The notes under the pieces: generated by a model | Told to the model about the DNA's origin: nothing | Seen by the model: the letters and a program-made list of their open reading frames with translations, nothing else | The model's database searches: none | Assembly: GCA_964057225.1 (NCBI GenBank) | Contig: OZ059895.1 | Coordinates: forward strand, 4,960,001 to 5,024,000 | DNA length: 64,000 nucleotides | Direction of reading: 5' to 3' | Origin: Auanema rhodensis | Lineage: Eukaryota; Nematoda; Chromadorea; Rhabditida; Rhabditidae | Made by a program: the position numbers and the translations under genes | Part shown: one piece after another, positions 1 through 15,045 of the stretch | Position numbering within the stretch: the stretch's first letter is position 1 | Layout of the letters: every line of letters begins with the position of its first letter

Positions 1-471
1 GCAAATCTGATAACACAGATCGACGCAGCTTAAAAATCCGCATCGAATGCACTATACTACATTGAAAAACGCTTAATACAAAAATTAGTTATGATCGTTT
101 GAAAAATGATGCATTAGTGTATGTTGAGTTGCCATGTACACTCAACATTGCTTCCAAAAACATTTTGACAAAAATTTTTTCGAAAAATTTCAAAATAATT
201 TAGCAAAAAGTAGATGTTTTTAGATTCTTTTTTTCAAGGCAAAGACGATGGACAATGTTATTCAACGAAAAAATTAATTCTTCAGGGTGAAAATCGAGGA
301 TATAAGTGTGAACATATATCAGTTGATATCTCGGTGCATTTTCAAGCTAGCGCAAATCTGATAACACAGATCGACGCAGCTTAAAAATCCGCATCGAATG
401 CACTATACTTCATTGAGAAACGCTTAATACAAAAATTAGTTATGATCGTTTGAAAAATGATGCATTAGTGT

Positions 472-499
472 ATGTTGAGTTTCCATGTACACTCAACAT
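472..499. repeat. 28-bp dyad (hairpin-capable) element of the satellite monomer, example copy
   Basis: Arms atgttgagt and actcaacat (9 bp, perfect) flank a 10-nt spacer that is itself partly symmetrical (ccatgt). The element recurs in every full monomer inspected; the first monomer (121-148) has one spacer substitution. A second, shorter dyad (atctg, 6-nt loop, cagat) lies in the gcaaatctgataacacagat part, and an AT-rich near-palindrome lies around ttttttcgaaaaa. Dyad-rich satellites are known from centromeres, but no protein-binding role can be read from the sequence; I see no CENP-B box. Confidence 0.8.
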
Positions 500-3400
500 T
501 GCTTCCAAAAACATTTTGACAAAACTTTTTTCGAAAAATTTCAAAATAATTTAGCAAAAAGTAGATGTTTTTAGATTCTTTTTTTCAAGGCAAAGACGAT
601 GGACAATGTTATTCAACGAAAAAATTAATTCTTCAGGGTGAAAATCGAGGATATAAGTGTGAACTTATATCAGTTGATATCTCGGTGCATTTTTAAGCTA
701 GCGCAAATCTGATAACACAGATCGACGCAGCTTAAAAATCCGCATCGAATGCACTATACTACATTGAGAAACGCTCAATACAAAAATTAGTTATGATCGT
801 TTGAAAAATGATGCATTAGTGTATGTTGAGTTTCCATGTACACTCAACATTGCTTCCAAAAACATTTTGACAAAAATTTTTTCGAAAAATTTCAAAATAA
901 TTTAGCAAAAAGTAGTTGTTTTTAGATTCCTTTTCTCAAGGCAAAGACGATGGACAATGTTATTCAACGAAAAAATTAATTCTTCAGGGTGAAAATCGAG
1001 GATATAAGTGTGAAGTTATATCAGTTGATATCTCGGTGCATTTTTAAGCTAGCGCAAATCTGATAACACAGATCGACGCAGCTTAAAAATCCGCATCGAA
1101 TGCACTATACTACATTGAAAAACGCTTAATACAAAAATTAGTTATGATCGTTTGAAAAATGATGCATTAGTGTATGTTGAGTTTCCATGTACACTCAACA
1201 TTGCTTCCAAAAACATTTTGACAAGAATTTTTTCGAAAAATTTCAAAATAATTTAGCAAAAAGTAGATGTTTTTAGATTCTTTTTTTCAAGGCAAAAACG
1301 ATGGACAATGTTATTCAACGAAAAAATTAATTCTTCAGGGTGAAAATCGAGGATATAAGTGTGAACATATATCAGTTGATATCTCGGTGCATTTTCAAGC
1401 TAGCGCAAATCTGATAACACAGATCGACGCAGCTTAAAAATCCGCATCGAATGCACTATACTTCTTTGAGAAACGCTTAATACAAAAATTAGTTATGATC
1501 GTTTGAAAAATGATGCATTAGTGTATGTTGAGTTTCCATGTACACTCAACATTGCTTCCAAAAACATTTTGACAAAAATTTTTTCGAAAAATTTCAAAAT
1601 AATTTAGCAAAAAGTAGATGTTTTTAGATTCTTTTTTTCAAGGCAAAGACGATGGACAATGTTATTCAACGAAAAAATTAATTCTTCAGGGTGAAAATCG
1701 AGGTTATAAGTGTGAACTTATATCAGTTGATATCTCGGTGCATTTTTAAGCTAGCGCAAATCTGATAACACAGATCGACGCAGCTTAAAAATCCGCATCG
1801 AATGCACTATACTTCATTGAGAAACGCTCAATACAAAACTTGGTTATGATCGTTTGAAAAATGATGCATTAGTGTATGTTGAGTTTCCATGTACACTCAA
1901 CATTGCTTCCAAAAACATTTTGACAAAAATTTTTTCGAAAAATTTCAAAATAATTTAGCAAAAAGTAGATGTTTTTAGATTCTTTTTTTCAAGGCAAAGA
2001 CGATGGACAATGTTATTCAACGAAAAAAATAATTCTTCAGGGTGAAAATCGAGGTTATAAGTGTGAACTTATATCAGTTGATATCTCGGTGCATTTTCAA
2101 GCTAGCGCAAATCTGATAACACAGATCGACGCAGCTTAAAAATCCGCATCGAATGCACTATACTTCATTGAGAAACGCTTAATACAAAAATTAGTTATGA
2201 TCGTTTGAAAAATGATGCATTAGTGTATGTTGAGTTTCCATGTACACTCAACATTGCTTCCAAAAACATTTTGACAAAAATTTTTTCGAAAAATTTAAAA
2301 ATAATTTAGCAAAAAGTAGATGTTTTTAGATTCTTTTTTTCAAGGCAAAGACGATGGACAATGTTATTCAACGAAAAAATTAATTCTTCAGGGTGAAAAT
2401 CGAGGTTATAAGTGTGAACTTATATCAGTTGATATCTCGGTGCATTTTCAAGCTAGCGCAAATCTGATAACACAGATCGACGCAGCTTAAAAATCCGCAT
2501 CGAATGCACTATACTTCATTGAGAAACGCTTAATACAAAAATTAGTTATGATCGTTTGAAAAATGATGCATTAGTGTATGTTGAGTTTCCATGTACACTC
2601 AACATTGCTTCCAAAAACATTTTGACAAAAATTTTTTCGAAAAATTTCAAAATAATTTAGCAAAAAGTAGATGTTTTTAGATTCTTTTTTTCAAGGCAAA
2701 GACGATGGACAATGTTATTCAACGAAAAAATTAATTCTTCAGGGTGAAAATCGAGGTTACAAGTGTGAACTTATATCAGTTGATATCTCGGTGCATTTTT
2801 AAGCTAGCGCAAATCTGATAACACAGATCGACGCAGCTTAAAAATCCGCATCGAATGCACTATACTTCATTGAGAAACGCTTAATACAAAACTTGGTTAT
2901 GATCGTTTGAAAAATGATGCATTAGTGTATGTTGAGTTTCCATGTACACTCAACATTGCTTCCAAAAACATTTTGACAAAAATTTTTTCGAAAAATTTCA
3001 AAATAATTTAGCAAAGAGTAGATGTTTTAAGATTCTTTTTTTCAAGGCAAAGACGATGGACAATGTTATTCAACGAAAAAATTAATTCTTCAGGGTGAAA
3101 ATCGAGGTTACAAGTGTGAACTTATATCAGTTGATATCTCGGTGCATTTTTAAGCTAGCGCAAATCTGATAACACAGATCGACGCAGCTTAAAAATCCGC
3201 ATCGAATGCACTATACTTCATTGAAAAACGCTTAATACAAAAATTAGTTATGATCGTTTGAAAAATGATGCATTAGTGTATGTTGAGTTTCCATGTACAC
3301 TCAACATTGCTTCCAAAAACATTTTGACAAAAATTTTTTCGAAAAATTTCAAAATAATTTAGCAAAAAGTAGATGTTTTTAGATTCTTTTTTTCAAGGCA

Positions 3401-6400
3401 AAGACGATAGACAATGTTATTCAAACGAAAAAATTAATTCTTCAGGGTGAAAATCGAGGTTATAAGTGTGAACTTATATCAGTTGATATCTCGGTGCATT
3501 TTCAAGCTAGCGCAAATCTGATAACACAGATCGACGCAGCTTAAAAATCCGCATCGAATGCACTATACTTCATTGAAAAACGCTTAATACAAAAATTAGT
3601 TATGATCGTTTGAAAAATGATGCATTAGTGTATGTTGAGTTTCCATGTACACTCAACATTGCTTCCAAAAACATTTTGACAAAAATTTTTTCGAAAAATT
3701 TCAAAATAATTTAGCAAAGAGTAGATGTTTTAAGATTCTTTTTTTCAAGGCAAAGACGATGGACAATGTTATTCAACGAAAAAATTAATTCTTCAGGGTG
3801 AAAATCGAGGTTATAAGTGTGAACTTATATCAGTTGATATCTCGGTGCATTTTTAAGCTAGCGCAAATCTGATAACACAGATCGACGCAGCTTAAAAATC
3901 CGCATCGAATGCACTATACTTCATTGAAAAACGCTTAATACAAAAATTAGTTATGATCGTTTGAAAAATGATGCATTAGTGTATGTTGAGTTTCCATGTA
4001 CACTCAACATTGCTTCCAAAAACATTTTGACAAAAATTTTTTCGAAAAATTTCAAAATAATTTAGCAAAAAGTAGATGTTTTTAGATTTTTTTTTTCAAG
4101 GCAAAGACGATGGACAATGTTATTCAACGAAAAAATTAATTCTTCAGGGTGAAAATCGAGGTTATAAGTGTGAACTTATATCAGTTGATATCTCGGTGCA
4201 TTTTCAAGCTAGCGCAAATCTGATAACACAGATCGACGCAGCTTAAAAATCCGCATCGAATGCACTATACTTCATTGAAAAACGCTTAATACAAAAATTA
4301 GTTATGATCGTTTGAAAAATGATGCATTAGTGTATGTTGAGTTTCCATGTACACTCAACATTGCTTCCAAAAACATTTTGACAAAAATTTTTTCGAAAAA
4401 TTTCAAAATAATTTAGCAAAAAGTAGATGTTTTTAGATTCTTTTTTTCAAGGCAAAGACGATGGACAATGTTATTCAACGAAAAAATTAATTCTTCAGGG
4501 TGAAAATCGAGGTTATAAGTGTGAACTTATATCAGTTGATATCTCGGTGCATTTTCAAGCCAGCGCAAATCTGATAACACAGATCGACGCAGCTTAAAAA
4601 TCCGCATCGAATGCACTATACTTCATTGAAAAACGCTTAATACAAAAATTAGTTATGATCGTTTGAAAAATGATGCATTAGTGTATGTTGAGTTTCCATG
4701 TACACTCAACATTGCTTCCAAAAACATTTTGACAAAAATTTTTTCGAAAAATTTCAAAATAATTTAGCAAAAAGTAGATGTTTTTAGATTCTTTTTTTCA
4801 AGGCAAAGACGATGGACAATGTTATTCAACGAAAAAATTAATTCTTCAGGGTGAAAATCGAGGTTATAAGTGTGAACTTATATCAGTTGATATCTCGGTG
4901 CATTTTCAAGCCAGCGCAAATCTGATAACACAGATCGACGCAGCTTAAAAATCCGCATCGAATGCACTATACTTCATTGAGAAACGCTTAATACAAAAAT
5001 TAGTTATGATCGTTTGAAAAATGATGCATTAGTGTATGTTGAGTTTCCATGTACACTCAACATTGCTTCCAAAAACATTTTGACAAAAATTTTTTCGAAA
5101 AATTTCAAAATAATTTAGCAAAAAGTAGTTGTTTTTAGATTCCTTTTTACAAGGCAAAGACGATGGACAATGTTATTCAACGAAAAAATTAATTCTTCAG
5201 GGTGAAAATCGAGGATATAAGTGTGAACTTATATCAGTTGATATCTCGGTGCATTTTCAAGCTAGCGCAAATCTGATAACACAGATCGACGCAGCTTAAA
5301 AATCCGCATCGAATGCACTATACTTCATTGAGAAACGCTTAATACAAAAATTAGTTATGATCGTTTGAAAAATGATGCATTAGTGTATGTTGAGTTTCCA
5401 TGTACACTCAACATTGCTTCCAAAAACATTTTGACAAAAATTTTTTCGAAAAATTTCAAAATAATTTAGCAAAAAGTAGATGTTTTTAGATTCTTTTTTT
5501 CAAGGCAAAGACGATGGACAATGTTATTCAACGAAAAAATTAATTCTTCAGGGTGAAAATCGAGGTTACAAGTGTGAACTTATATCAGTTGATATCTCGG
5601 TGCATTTTTAAGCTAGCGCAAATCTGATAACACAGATCGACGCAGCTTAAAAATCCGCATCGAATGCACTATACTTCATTGAGAAACGCTTAATACAAAA
5701 CTTGGTTATGATCGTTTGAAAAATGATGCATTAGTGTATGTTGAGTTTCCATGTACACTCAACATTGCTTCCAAAAACATTTTGACAAAAATTTTTTCGA
5801 AAAATTTCAAAATAATATAGCAAAAAGTAGATGTTTTTAGATTCCTTTTTTCAAGACAAAGACGATGGACAATGTTATTCAACGAAAAAATTAATTCTTC
5901 AGGGTGAAAATCGAGGATATAAGTGTGAACTTAAATCAGTTGATATCTCGGTGCATTTTTAAGCTAGCGCAAATCTGATAACACAGATCGACGCAGCTTA
6001 AAAATCCGCATCGAATGCACTATACTTCATTGAGAAACGCTTAATACAAAACTTGGTTATGATCGTTTGAAAAATGATGCATTAGTGTATGTTGAGTTTC
6101 CATGTACACTCAACATTGCTTCCAAAAACATTTTGACAAAAATTTTTTCGAAAAATTTCAAAATAATTTAGCAAAGAGTAGATGTTTTAAGATTCTTTTT
6201 TTCAAGGCAAAGACGATGGACAATGTTATTCAACGAAAAAATTAATTCTTCAGGGTGAAAATCGAGGTTATAAGTGTGAACTTATATCAGTTGATATCTC
6301 GGTGCATTTTTAAGCTAGCGCAAATCTGATAACACAGATCGACGCAGCTTAAAAATCCGCATCGAATGCACTATACTTCATTGAAAAACGCTTAATACAA

Positions 6401-7749
6401 AAATTAGTTATGATCGTTTGAAAAATGATGCATTAGTGTATGTTGAGTTTCCATGTACACTCAACATTGCTTCCAAAAACATTTTGACAAAAATTTTTTC
6501 GAAAAATTTCAAAATAATTTAGCAAAAAGTAGATGTTTTTAGATTTTTTTTTTCAAGGCAAAGACGATGGACAATGTTATTCAACGAAAAAATTAATTCT
6601 TCAGGGTGAAAATCGAGGATATAAGTGTGAACTTATATCAGTTGATATCTCGGTGCATTTTCAAGCTAGCGCACATCTGATAACACAGATCGACGCAGCT
6701 TAAAAATCCGCATCGAATGCACTATACTTCTTTGAGAAACGCTTAATACAAAACTTAGTTATGATCGTTTGAAAAATGATGCATTAGTGTATGTTGAGTT
6801 TCCATGTACACTCAACATTGCTTCCAAAAACATTTTGACAAAAATGTTTTCGAAAAATTTCAAAATAATTTAGCAAAAAGTAGATGTTTTTAGATTTTTT
6901 TTTCAAGGCAAAGACGATGGACAATGTTATTCAACGAAAAAATTAATTCTTCAGGGTGAAAATCGAGGATATAAGTGTGAACTTATATCAGTTGATATCT
7001 CGGTGCATTTTCAAGCTTGCGCAAATCTGATAACACAGATCGACGCAGCTTAAAAATCCGCATCGAATGCACTATACTTCATTGAGAAACGCTTAATACA
7101 AAAATTAGTTATGATCGTTTGAAAAATGATGCATTAGTGTATGTTGAGTTTCCATGTACACTCAACATTGCTTCCAAAAACATTTTGACAAAAATTTTTT
7201 CGAAACATTTCAAAATAATTTAGCAAAAAGTAGATGTTTTTAGATTCTTTTTTTCAAGGCAAAGACGATGGACAATGTTATTCAACGAAAAAATTAATTC
7301 TTCAGGGTGAAAATCGAGGATATAAGTGTGAACTTATATCAGTTGATATCTCGGTGCATTTTCAAGCTTGCGCAAATCTGATAACACAGATCGACGCAGC
7401 TTAAAAATCCGCATCGAATGAACTATACTTCTTTGAGAAACGCTTAATACAAAACTTAGTTATGATCGTTTGAAAAATGATGCATTAGTGTATGTTGAGT
7501 TTCCATGTACACTCAACATTGCTTCCAAAAACATTTTGACAAAAATTTTTTCGAAAAATTTCAAAATAATTTAGCAAAAAGTAGTTGTTTTTAGATTCCT
7601 TTTCTCAAGGCAAAGACGATGGACAATGTTATTCAACGAAAAAATTAATTCTTCAGGGTGAAAATCGAGGATATAAGTGTGAACTTATATCAGTTGATAT
7701 CTCGGTGCATTTTTAAGCTAGCGCAAATCTGATAACACAGATCGACGCA

Positions 7750-8182
7750 ACATACACTAATGCATCATTTTTCAAACGATCATAACTAATTTTTGTATTA
7801 AGCGTTTCTCAAAGAAGTATAGTGCATTCGATGCGGATTTTTAAGCTGCGTCGATCTGTGTTATCAGATGTGCGCTAGCTTGAAAATGCACCGAGATATC
7901 AACTGATATAAGTTCACACTTATATCCTCGATTTTCACCCTGAAGAATTAATTTTTTCGTCTTCACTGATGGCTTGACTGAGCTATCCACGTGGGTGGTG
8001 TATTTCTCATCCAGGCATGGTAGATGGGCGAATGGAGAATCGAGTATTGGGAGCTCAGATAAGATGTCGGCTCTTTCAGTGTGCGTCATGGAGCAACCGG
8101 AGGCAAGACGCTCGAAGTCGGCAAGTTCGGAACCGGAGAGGCGGACTACAGGCCTGGTTCTAGGTCCTTGAGATTCTGGTTT
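7750..8182. repeat. Inverted-satellite plus unique-DNA cassette, copy 1
   Basis: The direct monomer breaks off after gatcgacgca. About 211 bp of exactly inverted satellite follow (7750-7960), then about 222 bp of non-satellite, GC-richer DNA (7961-8182), after which direct satellite resumes at catcgaatgc with about 13 bp of the monomer missing. The unique part is open on both strands. The minus frame (within 7841-8194) gives about 75 residues starting MKPESQGPRTRP, with a mixed, protein-like composition, and runs on into inverted satellite. I do not recognise the protein. It could be a captured exon or transposon fragment, or chance. Junctions show only 1-3 bp of shared sequence. Confidence 0.9.
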
Positions 8183-9222
8183 CATCGAATGCACTATACT
8201 ACATTGAGAAACGCTTAATACAAAAATTAGTTATGATCGTTTGAAAAATGATGCATTAGTGTATGTTGAGTTTCCATGTACACTCAACATTGCTTCCAAA
8301 AACATTTTGACAAAAATTTTTTCGAAAAATTTCAAAATAATTTAGCAAAAAGTAGATGTTTTTAGATTCCTTTTTTTAAGGCAAAGATGATGGACAATGT
8401 TATTCAACAAAAAAATTAATTCTTCAGGGTGAAAATCGAGGATATAAGTGTGAACTTATATCAGTAGATATCTCGGTGCATTTTTAAGCCAGCGCAAATC
8501 TGATAACACAGATCGACGCAGCTTAAAAATCCGCATCGAATGCACTATACTACATTGAGAAACGCTTAATACAAAAATTAGTTATGATCGTTTGAAAAAT
8601 GATGCATTAGTGTATGTTGAGTTTCCATGTACACTCAACATTGCTTCCAAAAACATTTTGACAAAAATTTTTTCGAAAAATTTCAAAATAATTTAGCAAA
8701 AAGTAGATGTTTTTAGATTCTTTTTTTTAAGGCAAAAATGATGGACAATGTTATAAAACGAAAAAATTAATTCTTCAGGGTGAAAATCGAGGATATAAGT
8801 GTGAACTTATATCAGTTGATATCTCGGTGCATTTTCAAGCTTGCGCAAATCTGATAACACAGATCGACGCAGCTTAAAAATCCGCATCGAATGCACTATA
8901 CTACATTGAGAAACGCTTAATACAAAAATTAGTTATGATCGTTTGAAAAATGATGCATTAGTGTATGTTGAGTTTCCATGTACACTCAACATTGCTTCCA
9001 AAAACATTTTGACAAAAATTTTTTCGAAAAATTTCAAGATAATTTAGCAAAAAGTAGATGTTTTTAGATTCTTTTTTTCAAGGCAAAGACGATGGACAAT
9101 GTTATTCAACGAAAAAATTAATTCTTCAGGGTGAAAATCGAGGATATAAGTGTGAACTTATATCAGTTGATATCTCGGTGCATTTTCAAGCTTGCGCAAA
9201 TCTGATAACACAGATCGACGCA

Positions 9223-9655
9223 ACATACACTAATGCATCATTTTTCAAACGATCATAACTAATTTTTGTATTAAGCGTTTCTCAAAGAAGTATAGTGCAT
9301 TCGATGCGGATTTTTAAGCTGCGTCGATCTGTGTTATCAGATGTGCGCTAGCTTGAAAATGCACCGAGATATCAACTGATATAAGTTCACACTTATATCC
9401 TCGATTTTCACCCTGAAGAATTAATTTTTTCGTCTTCACTGATGGCTTGACTGAGCTATCCACGTGGGTGGTGTATTTCTCATCCAGGCATGGTAGATGG
9501 GCGAATGGAGAATCGAGTATTGGGAGCTCAGATAAGATGTCGGCTCTTTCAGTGTGCGTCATGGAGCAACCGGAGGCAAGACGCTCGAAGTCGGCAAGTT
9601 CGGAACCGGAGAGGCGGACTACAGGCCTGGTTCTAGGTCCTTGAGATTCTGGTTT
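9223..9655. repeat. Inverted-satellite cassette, copy 2
   Basis: Appears identical to copy 1 and lies exactly 1473 bp (three monomers plus the 420-bp net insert) after it. The monomer that follows carries the aacaaaaaaa/cagtagatat variant, as after copy 1. Confidence 0.9.
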
Positions 9656-10695
9656 CATCGAATGCACTATACTACATTGAGAAACGCTTAATACAAAAAT
9701 TAGTTATGATCGTTTGAAAAATGATGCATTAGTGTATGTTGAGTTTCCATGTACACTCAACATTGCTTCCAAAAACAATTTGACAAAAATTTTTTCGAAA
9801 AATTTCAAAATAATTTAGCAAAAAGTAGATGTTTTTAGATTCCTTTTTTTAAGGCAAAGATGATGGACAATGTTATTCAACAAAAAAATTAATTCTTCAG
9901 GGTGAAAATCGAGGATATAAGTGTGAACTTATATCAGTAGATATCTCGGTGCATTTTTAAGCCAGCGCACATCTGATAACACAGATCGACGCAGCTTAAA
10001 AATCCGCATCGAATGCACTATACTACATTGAGAAACGCTTAATACAAAAATTAGTTATGATCGTTTGAAAAATGATGCATTAGTGTATGTTGAGTTTCCA
10101 TGTACACTCAACATTGCTTCCAAAAACATTTTGACAAAAATTTTTTCGAAAAATTTCAAGATAATTTAGCAAAAAGTAGATGTTTTTAGATTCTTTTTTT
10201 CAAGGCAAAGACGATGGACAATGTTATTCAACGAAAAAATTAATTCTTCAGGGTGAAAATCGAGGATATAAGTGTGAACTTATATCAGTTGATATCTCGG
10301 TGCATTTTCAAGCTAGCGCAAATCTGATAACACAGATCGACGCAGCTTAAAAATCCGCATCGAATGCACTATACTTCATTGAGAAACGCTTAATACAAAA
10401 ATTAGTTATGATCGTTTGAAAAATGATGCATTAGTGTATGTTGAGTTTCCATGTACACTCAACATTGCTTCCAAAAACATTTTGACAAAAATTTTTTCGA
10501 AACATTTCAAAATAATTTAGCAAAAAGTAGATGTTTTTAGATTCTTTTTTTCAAGGCAAAGACGATGGACAATGTTATTCAACGAAAAAATTAATTCTTC
10601 AGGGTGAAAATCGAGGATATAAGTGTGAACTTATATCAGTTGATATCTCGGTGCATTTTCAAGCTTGCGCAAATCTGATAACACAGATCGACGCA

Positions 10696-11128
10696 ACATA
10701 CACTAATGCATCATTTTTCAAACGATCATAACTAATTTTTGTATTAAGCGTTTCTCAAAGAAGTATAGTGCATTCGATGCGGATTTTTAAGCTGCGTCGA
10801 TCTGTGTTATCAGATGTGCGCTAGCTTGAAAATGCACCGAGATATCAACTGATATAAGTTCACACTTATATCCTCGATTTTCACCCTGAAGAATTAATTT
10901 TTTCGTCTTCACTGATGGCTTGACTGAGCTATCCACGTGGGTGGTGTATTTCTCATCCAGGCATGGTAGATGGGCGAATGGAGAATCGAGTATTGGGAGC
11001 TCAGATAAGATGTCGGCTCTTTCAGTGTGCGTCATGGAGCAACCGGAGGCAAGACGCTCGAAGTCGGCAAGTTCGGAACCGGAGAGGCGGACTACAGGCC
11101 TGGTTCTAGGTCCTTGAGATTCTGGTTT
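10696..11128. repeat. Inverted-satellite cassette, copy 3
   Basis: Exactly 1473 bp after copy 2. The following monomer is of the ordinary ttcaacgaaa type, so the 1473-bp units share length but are mosaics in monomer content. Confidence 0.9.
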
Positions 11129-12168
11129 CATCGAATGCACTATACTACATTGAGAAACGCTTAATACAAAAATTAGTTATGATCGTTTGAAAAATGATGC
11201 ATTAGTGTATGTTGAGTTTCCATGTACACTCAACATTGCTTCCAAAAACATTTTGACAAAAATTTTTTCGAAAAATTTCAAAATAATTTAGCAAAAAGTA
11301 GATGTTTTTAGATTCTTTTTTTCAAGGCAAAGACGATGGACAATGTTATTCAACGAAAAAATTAATTCTTCAGGGTGAAAATCGAGGATATAAGTGTGAA
11401 CTTATATCAGTTGATATCTCGGTGCATTTTCAAGCTAGCGCACATCTGATAACACAGATCGACGCAGCTTAAAAATCCGCATCGAATGCACTATACTTCT
11501 TTGAGAAACGCTTAATACAAAACTTAGTTATGATCGTTTGAAAAATGATGCATTAGTGTATGTTGAGTTTCCATGTACACTCAACATTGCTTCCAAAAAC
11601 ATTTTGACAAAAATTTTTTCGAAAAATTTCAAAATAATTTAGCAAAAAGTAGATGTTTTTAGATTCTTTTTTTCAAGGCAAAGACGATGGACAATGTTAT
11701 TCAACGAAAAAATTAATTCTTCAGGGTGAAAATCGAGGATATAAGTGTGAACTTATATCAGTTGATATCTCGGTGCATTTTCAAGCTAGCGCAAATCTGA
11801 TAACACAGATCGACGCAGCTTAAAAATCCGCATCGAATGCACTATACTTCATTGAGAAACGCTTAATACAAAAATTAGTTATGATCGTTTGAAAAATGAT
11901 GCATTAGTGTATGTTGAGTTTCCATGTACACTCAACATTGCTTCCAAAAACATTTTGACAAAAATTTTTTCGAAACATTTCAAAATAATTTAGCAAAAAG
12001 TAGATGTTTTTAGATTCTTTTTTTCAAGGCAAAGACGATGGACAATGTTATTCAACGAAAAAATTAATTCTTCAGGGTGAAAATCGAGGATATAAGTGTG
12101 AACTTATATCAGTTGATATCTCGGTGCATTTTCAAGCTTGCGCAAATCTGATAACACAGATCGACGCA

Positions 12169-12601
12169 ACATACACTAATGCATCATTTTTCAAACGATC
12201 ATAACTAATTTTTGTATTAAGCGTTTCTCAAAGAAGTATAGTGCATTCGATGCGGATTTTTAAGCTGCGTCGATCTGTGTTATCAGATGTGCGCTAGCTT
12301 GAAAATGCACCGAGATATCAACTGATATAAGTTCACACTTATATCCTCGATTTTCACCCTGAAGAATTAATTTTTTCGTCTTCACTGATGGCTTGACTGA
12401 GCTATCCACGTGGGTGGTGTATTTCTCATCCAGGCATGGTAGATGGGCGAATGGAGAATCGAGTATTGGGAGCTCAGATAAGATGTCGGCTCTTTCAGTG
12501 TGCGTCATGGAGCAACCGGAGGCAAGACGCTCGAAGTCGGCAAGTTCGGAACCGGAGAGGCGGACTACAGGCCTGGTTCTAGGTCCTTGAGATTCTGGTT
12601 T
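12169..12601. repeat. Inverted-satellite cassette, copy 4
   Basis: Exactly 1473 bp after copy 3, the last member of the regular 1473-bp series. The next copy is 2877 bp away (1473 plus four monomers). Confidence 0.9.
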
Positions 12602-15045
12602 CATCGAATGCACTATACTACATTGAGAAACGCTTAATACAAAAATTAGTTATGATCGTTTGAAAAATGATGCATTAGTGTATGTTGAGTTTCCATGTAC
12701 ACTCAACATTGCTTCCAAAAACATTTTGACAAAAATTTTTTCGAAAAATTTCAAAATAATTTAGCAAAAAGTAGATGTTTTTAGATTCTTTTTTTCAAGG
12801 CAAAGACGATGGACAATGTTATTCAACGAAAAAATTAATTCTTCAGGGTGAAAATCGAGGATATAAGTGTGAACTTATATCAGTTGATATCTCGGTGCAT
12901 TTTCAAGCTAGCGCACATCTGATAACACAGATCGACGCAGCTTAAAAATCCGCATCGAATGCACTATACTTCTTTGAGAAACGCTTAATACAAAACTTAG
13001 TTATGATCGTTTGAAAAATGATGCATTAGTGTATGTTGAGTTTCCATGTACACTCAACATTGCTTCCAAAAACATTTTGACAAAAATTTTTTCGAAAAAT
13101 TTCAAAATAATTTAGCAAAAAGTAGATGTTTTTAGATTCTTTTTTTCAAGGCAAAGACGATGGACAATGTTATTCAACGAAAAAATTAATTCTTCAGGGT
13201 GAAAATCGAGGATATAAGTGTGAACTTATATCAGTTGATATCTCGGTGCATTTTCAAGCTAGCGCAAATCTGATAACACAGATCGACGCAGCTTAAAAAT
13301 CCGCATCGAATGCACTATACTACATTGAGAAACGCTTAATACAAAAATTAGTTATGATCGTTTGAAAAATGATGCATTAGTGTATGTTGAGTTTCCATGT
13401 ACACTCAACATTGCTTCCAAAAACATTTTGACAAAAATTTTTTCGAAAAATTTCAAGATAATTTAGCAAAAAGTAGATGTTTTTAGATTCTTTTTTTCAA
13501 GGCAAAGACGATGGACAATGTTATTCAACGAAAAAATTAATTCTTCAGGGTGAAAATCGAGGATATAAGTGTGAACTTATATCAGTTGATATCTCGGTGC
13601 ATTTTCAAGCTAGCGCAAATCTGATAACACAGATCGACGCAGCTTAAAAATCCGCATCGAATGCACTATACTACATTGAAAAACGCTTAATACAAAAATT
13701 AGTTATGATCGTTTGAAAAATGATGCATTAGTGTATGTTGAGTTTCCATGTACACTCAACATTGCTTCCAAAAACATTTTGACAAAAATTTTTTCGAAAA
13801 ATTTCAAAATAATTTAGCAAAAAGTAGATGTTTTTAGATTCTTTTTTTCAAGGCAAAGACGATGGACAATGTTATTCAACGAAAAAATTAATTCTTCAGG
13901 GTGAAAATCGAGGATATAAGTGTGAACTTATATCAGTTGATATCTCGGTGCATTTTCAAGCTTGCGCAAATCTGATAACACAGATCGACGCAGCTTAAAA
14001 ATCCGCATCGAATGCACTATACTACATTGAAAAACGCTTAATACAAAAATTAGTTATGATCGTTTGAAAAATGATGCATTAGTGTATGTTGAGTTTCCAT
14101 GTACACTCAACATTGCTTCCAAAAACATTTTGACAAAAATTTTTTCGAAACATTTCAAAATAATTTAGCAAAAAGTAGATGTTTTTAGATTCTTTTTTTC
14201 AAGGCAAAGACGATGGACAATGTTATTCAACGAAAAAATTAATTCTTCAGGGTGAAAATCGAGGATATAAGTGTGAACTTATATCAGTTGATATCTCGGT
14301 GCATTTTCAAGCTTGCGCAAATCTGATAACACAGATCGATGCAGCTTAAAAATCCGCATCGAATGAACTATACTTCTTTGAGAAACGCTTAATACAAAAC
14401 TTAGTTATGATCGTTTGAAAAATGATGCATTAGTGTATGTTGAGTTTCCATGTACACTCAACATTGCTTCCAAAAACATTTTGACAAAAATTTTTTCGAA
14501 AAATTTCAAGATAATTTAGCAAAAAGTAGATGTTTTTAGATTCTTTTTTTCAAGGCAAAGACGATGGACAATGTTATTCAACGAAAAAATTAATTCTTCA
14601 GGGTGAAAATCGAGGATATAAGTGTGAACTTATATCAGTTGATATCTCGGTGCATTTTCAAGCTAGCGCACATCTGATAACACAGATCGACGCAGCTTAA
14701 AAATCCGCATCGAATGCACTATACTTCATTGAGAAACGCTTAATACAAAAATTAGTTATGATCGTTTGAAAAATGATGCATTAGTGTATGTTGAGTTTCC
14801 ATGTACACTCAACATTGCTTCCAAAAACATTTTGACAAAAATTTTTTCGAAACATTTCAAAATAATTTAGCAAAAAGTAGATGTTTTTAGATTCTTTTTT
14901 TCAAGGCAAAGACGATGGACAATGTTATTCAACGAAAAAATTAATTCTTCAGGGTGAAAATCGAGGATATAAGTGTGAACTTATATCAGTTGATATCTCG
15001 GTGCATTTTCAAGCTTGCGCAAATCTGATAACACAGATCGACGCA

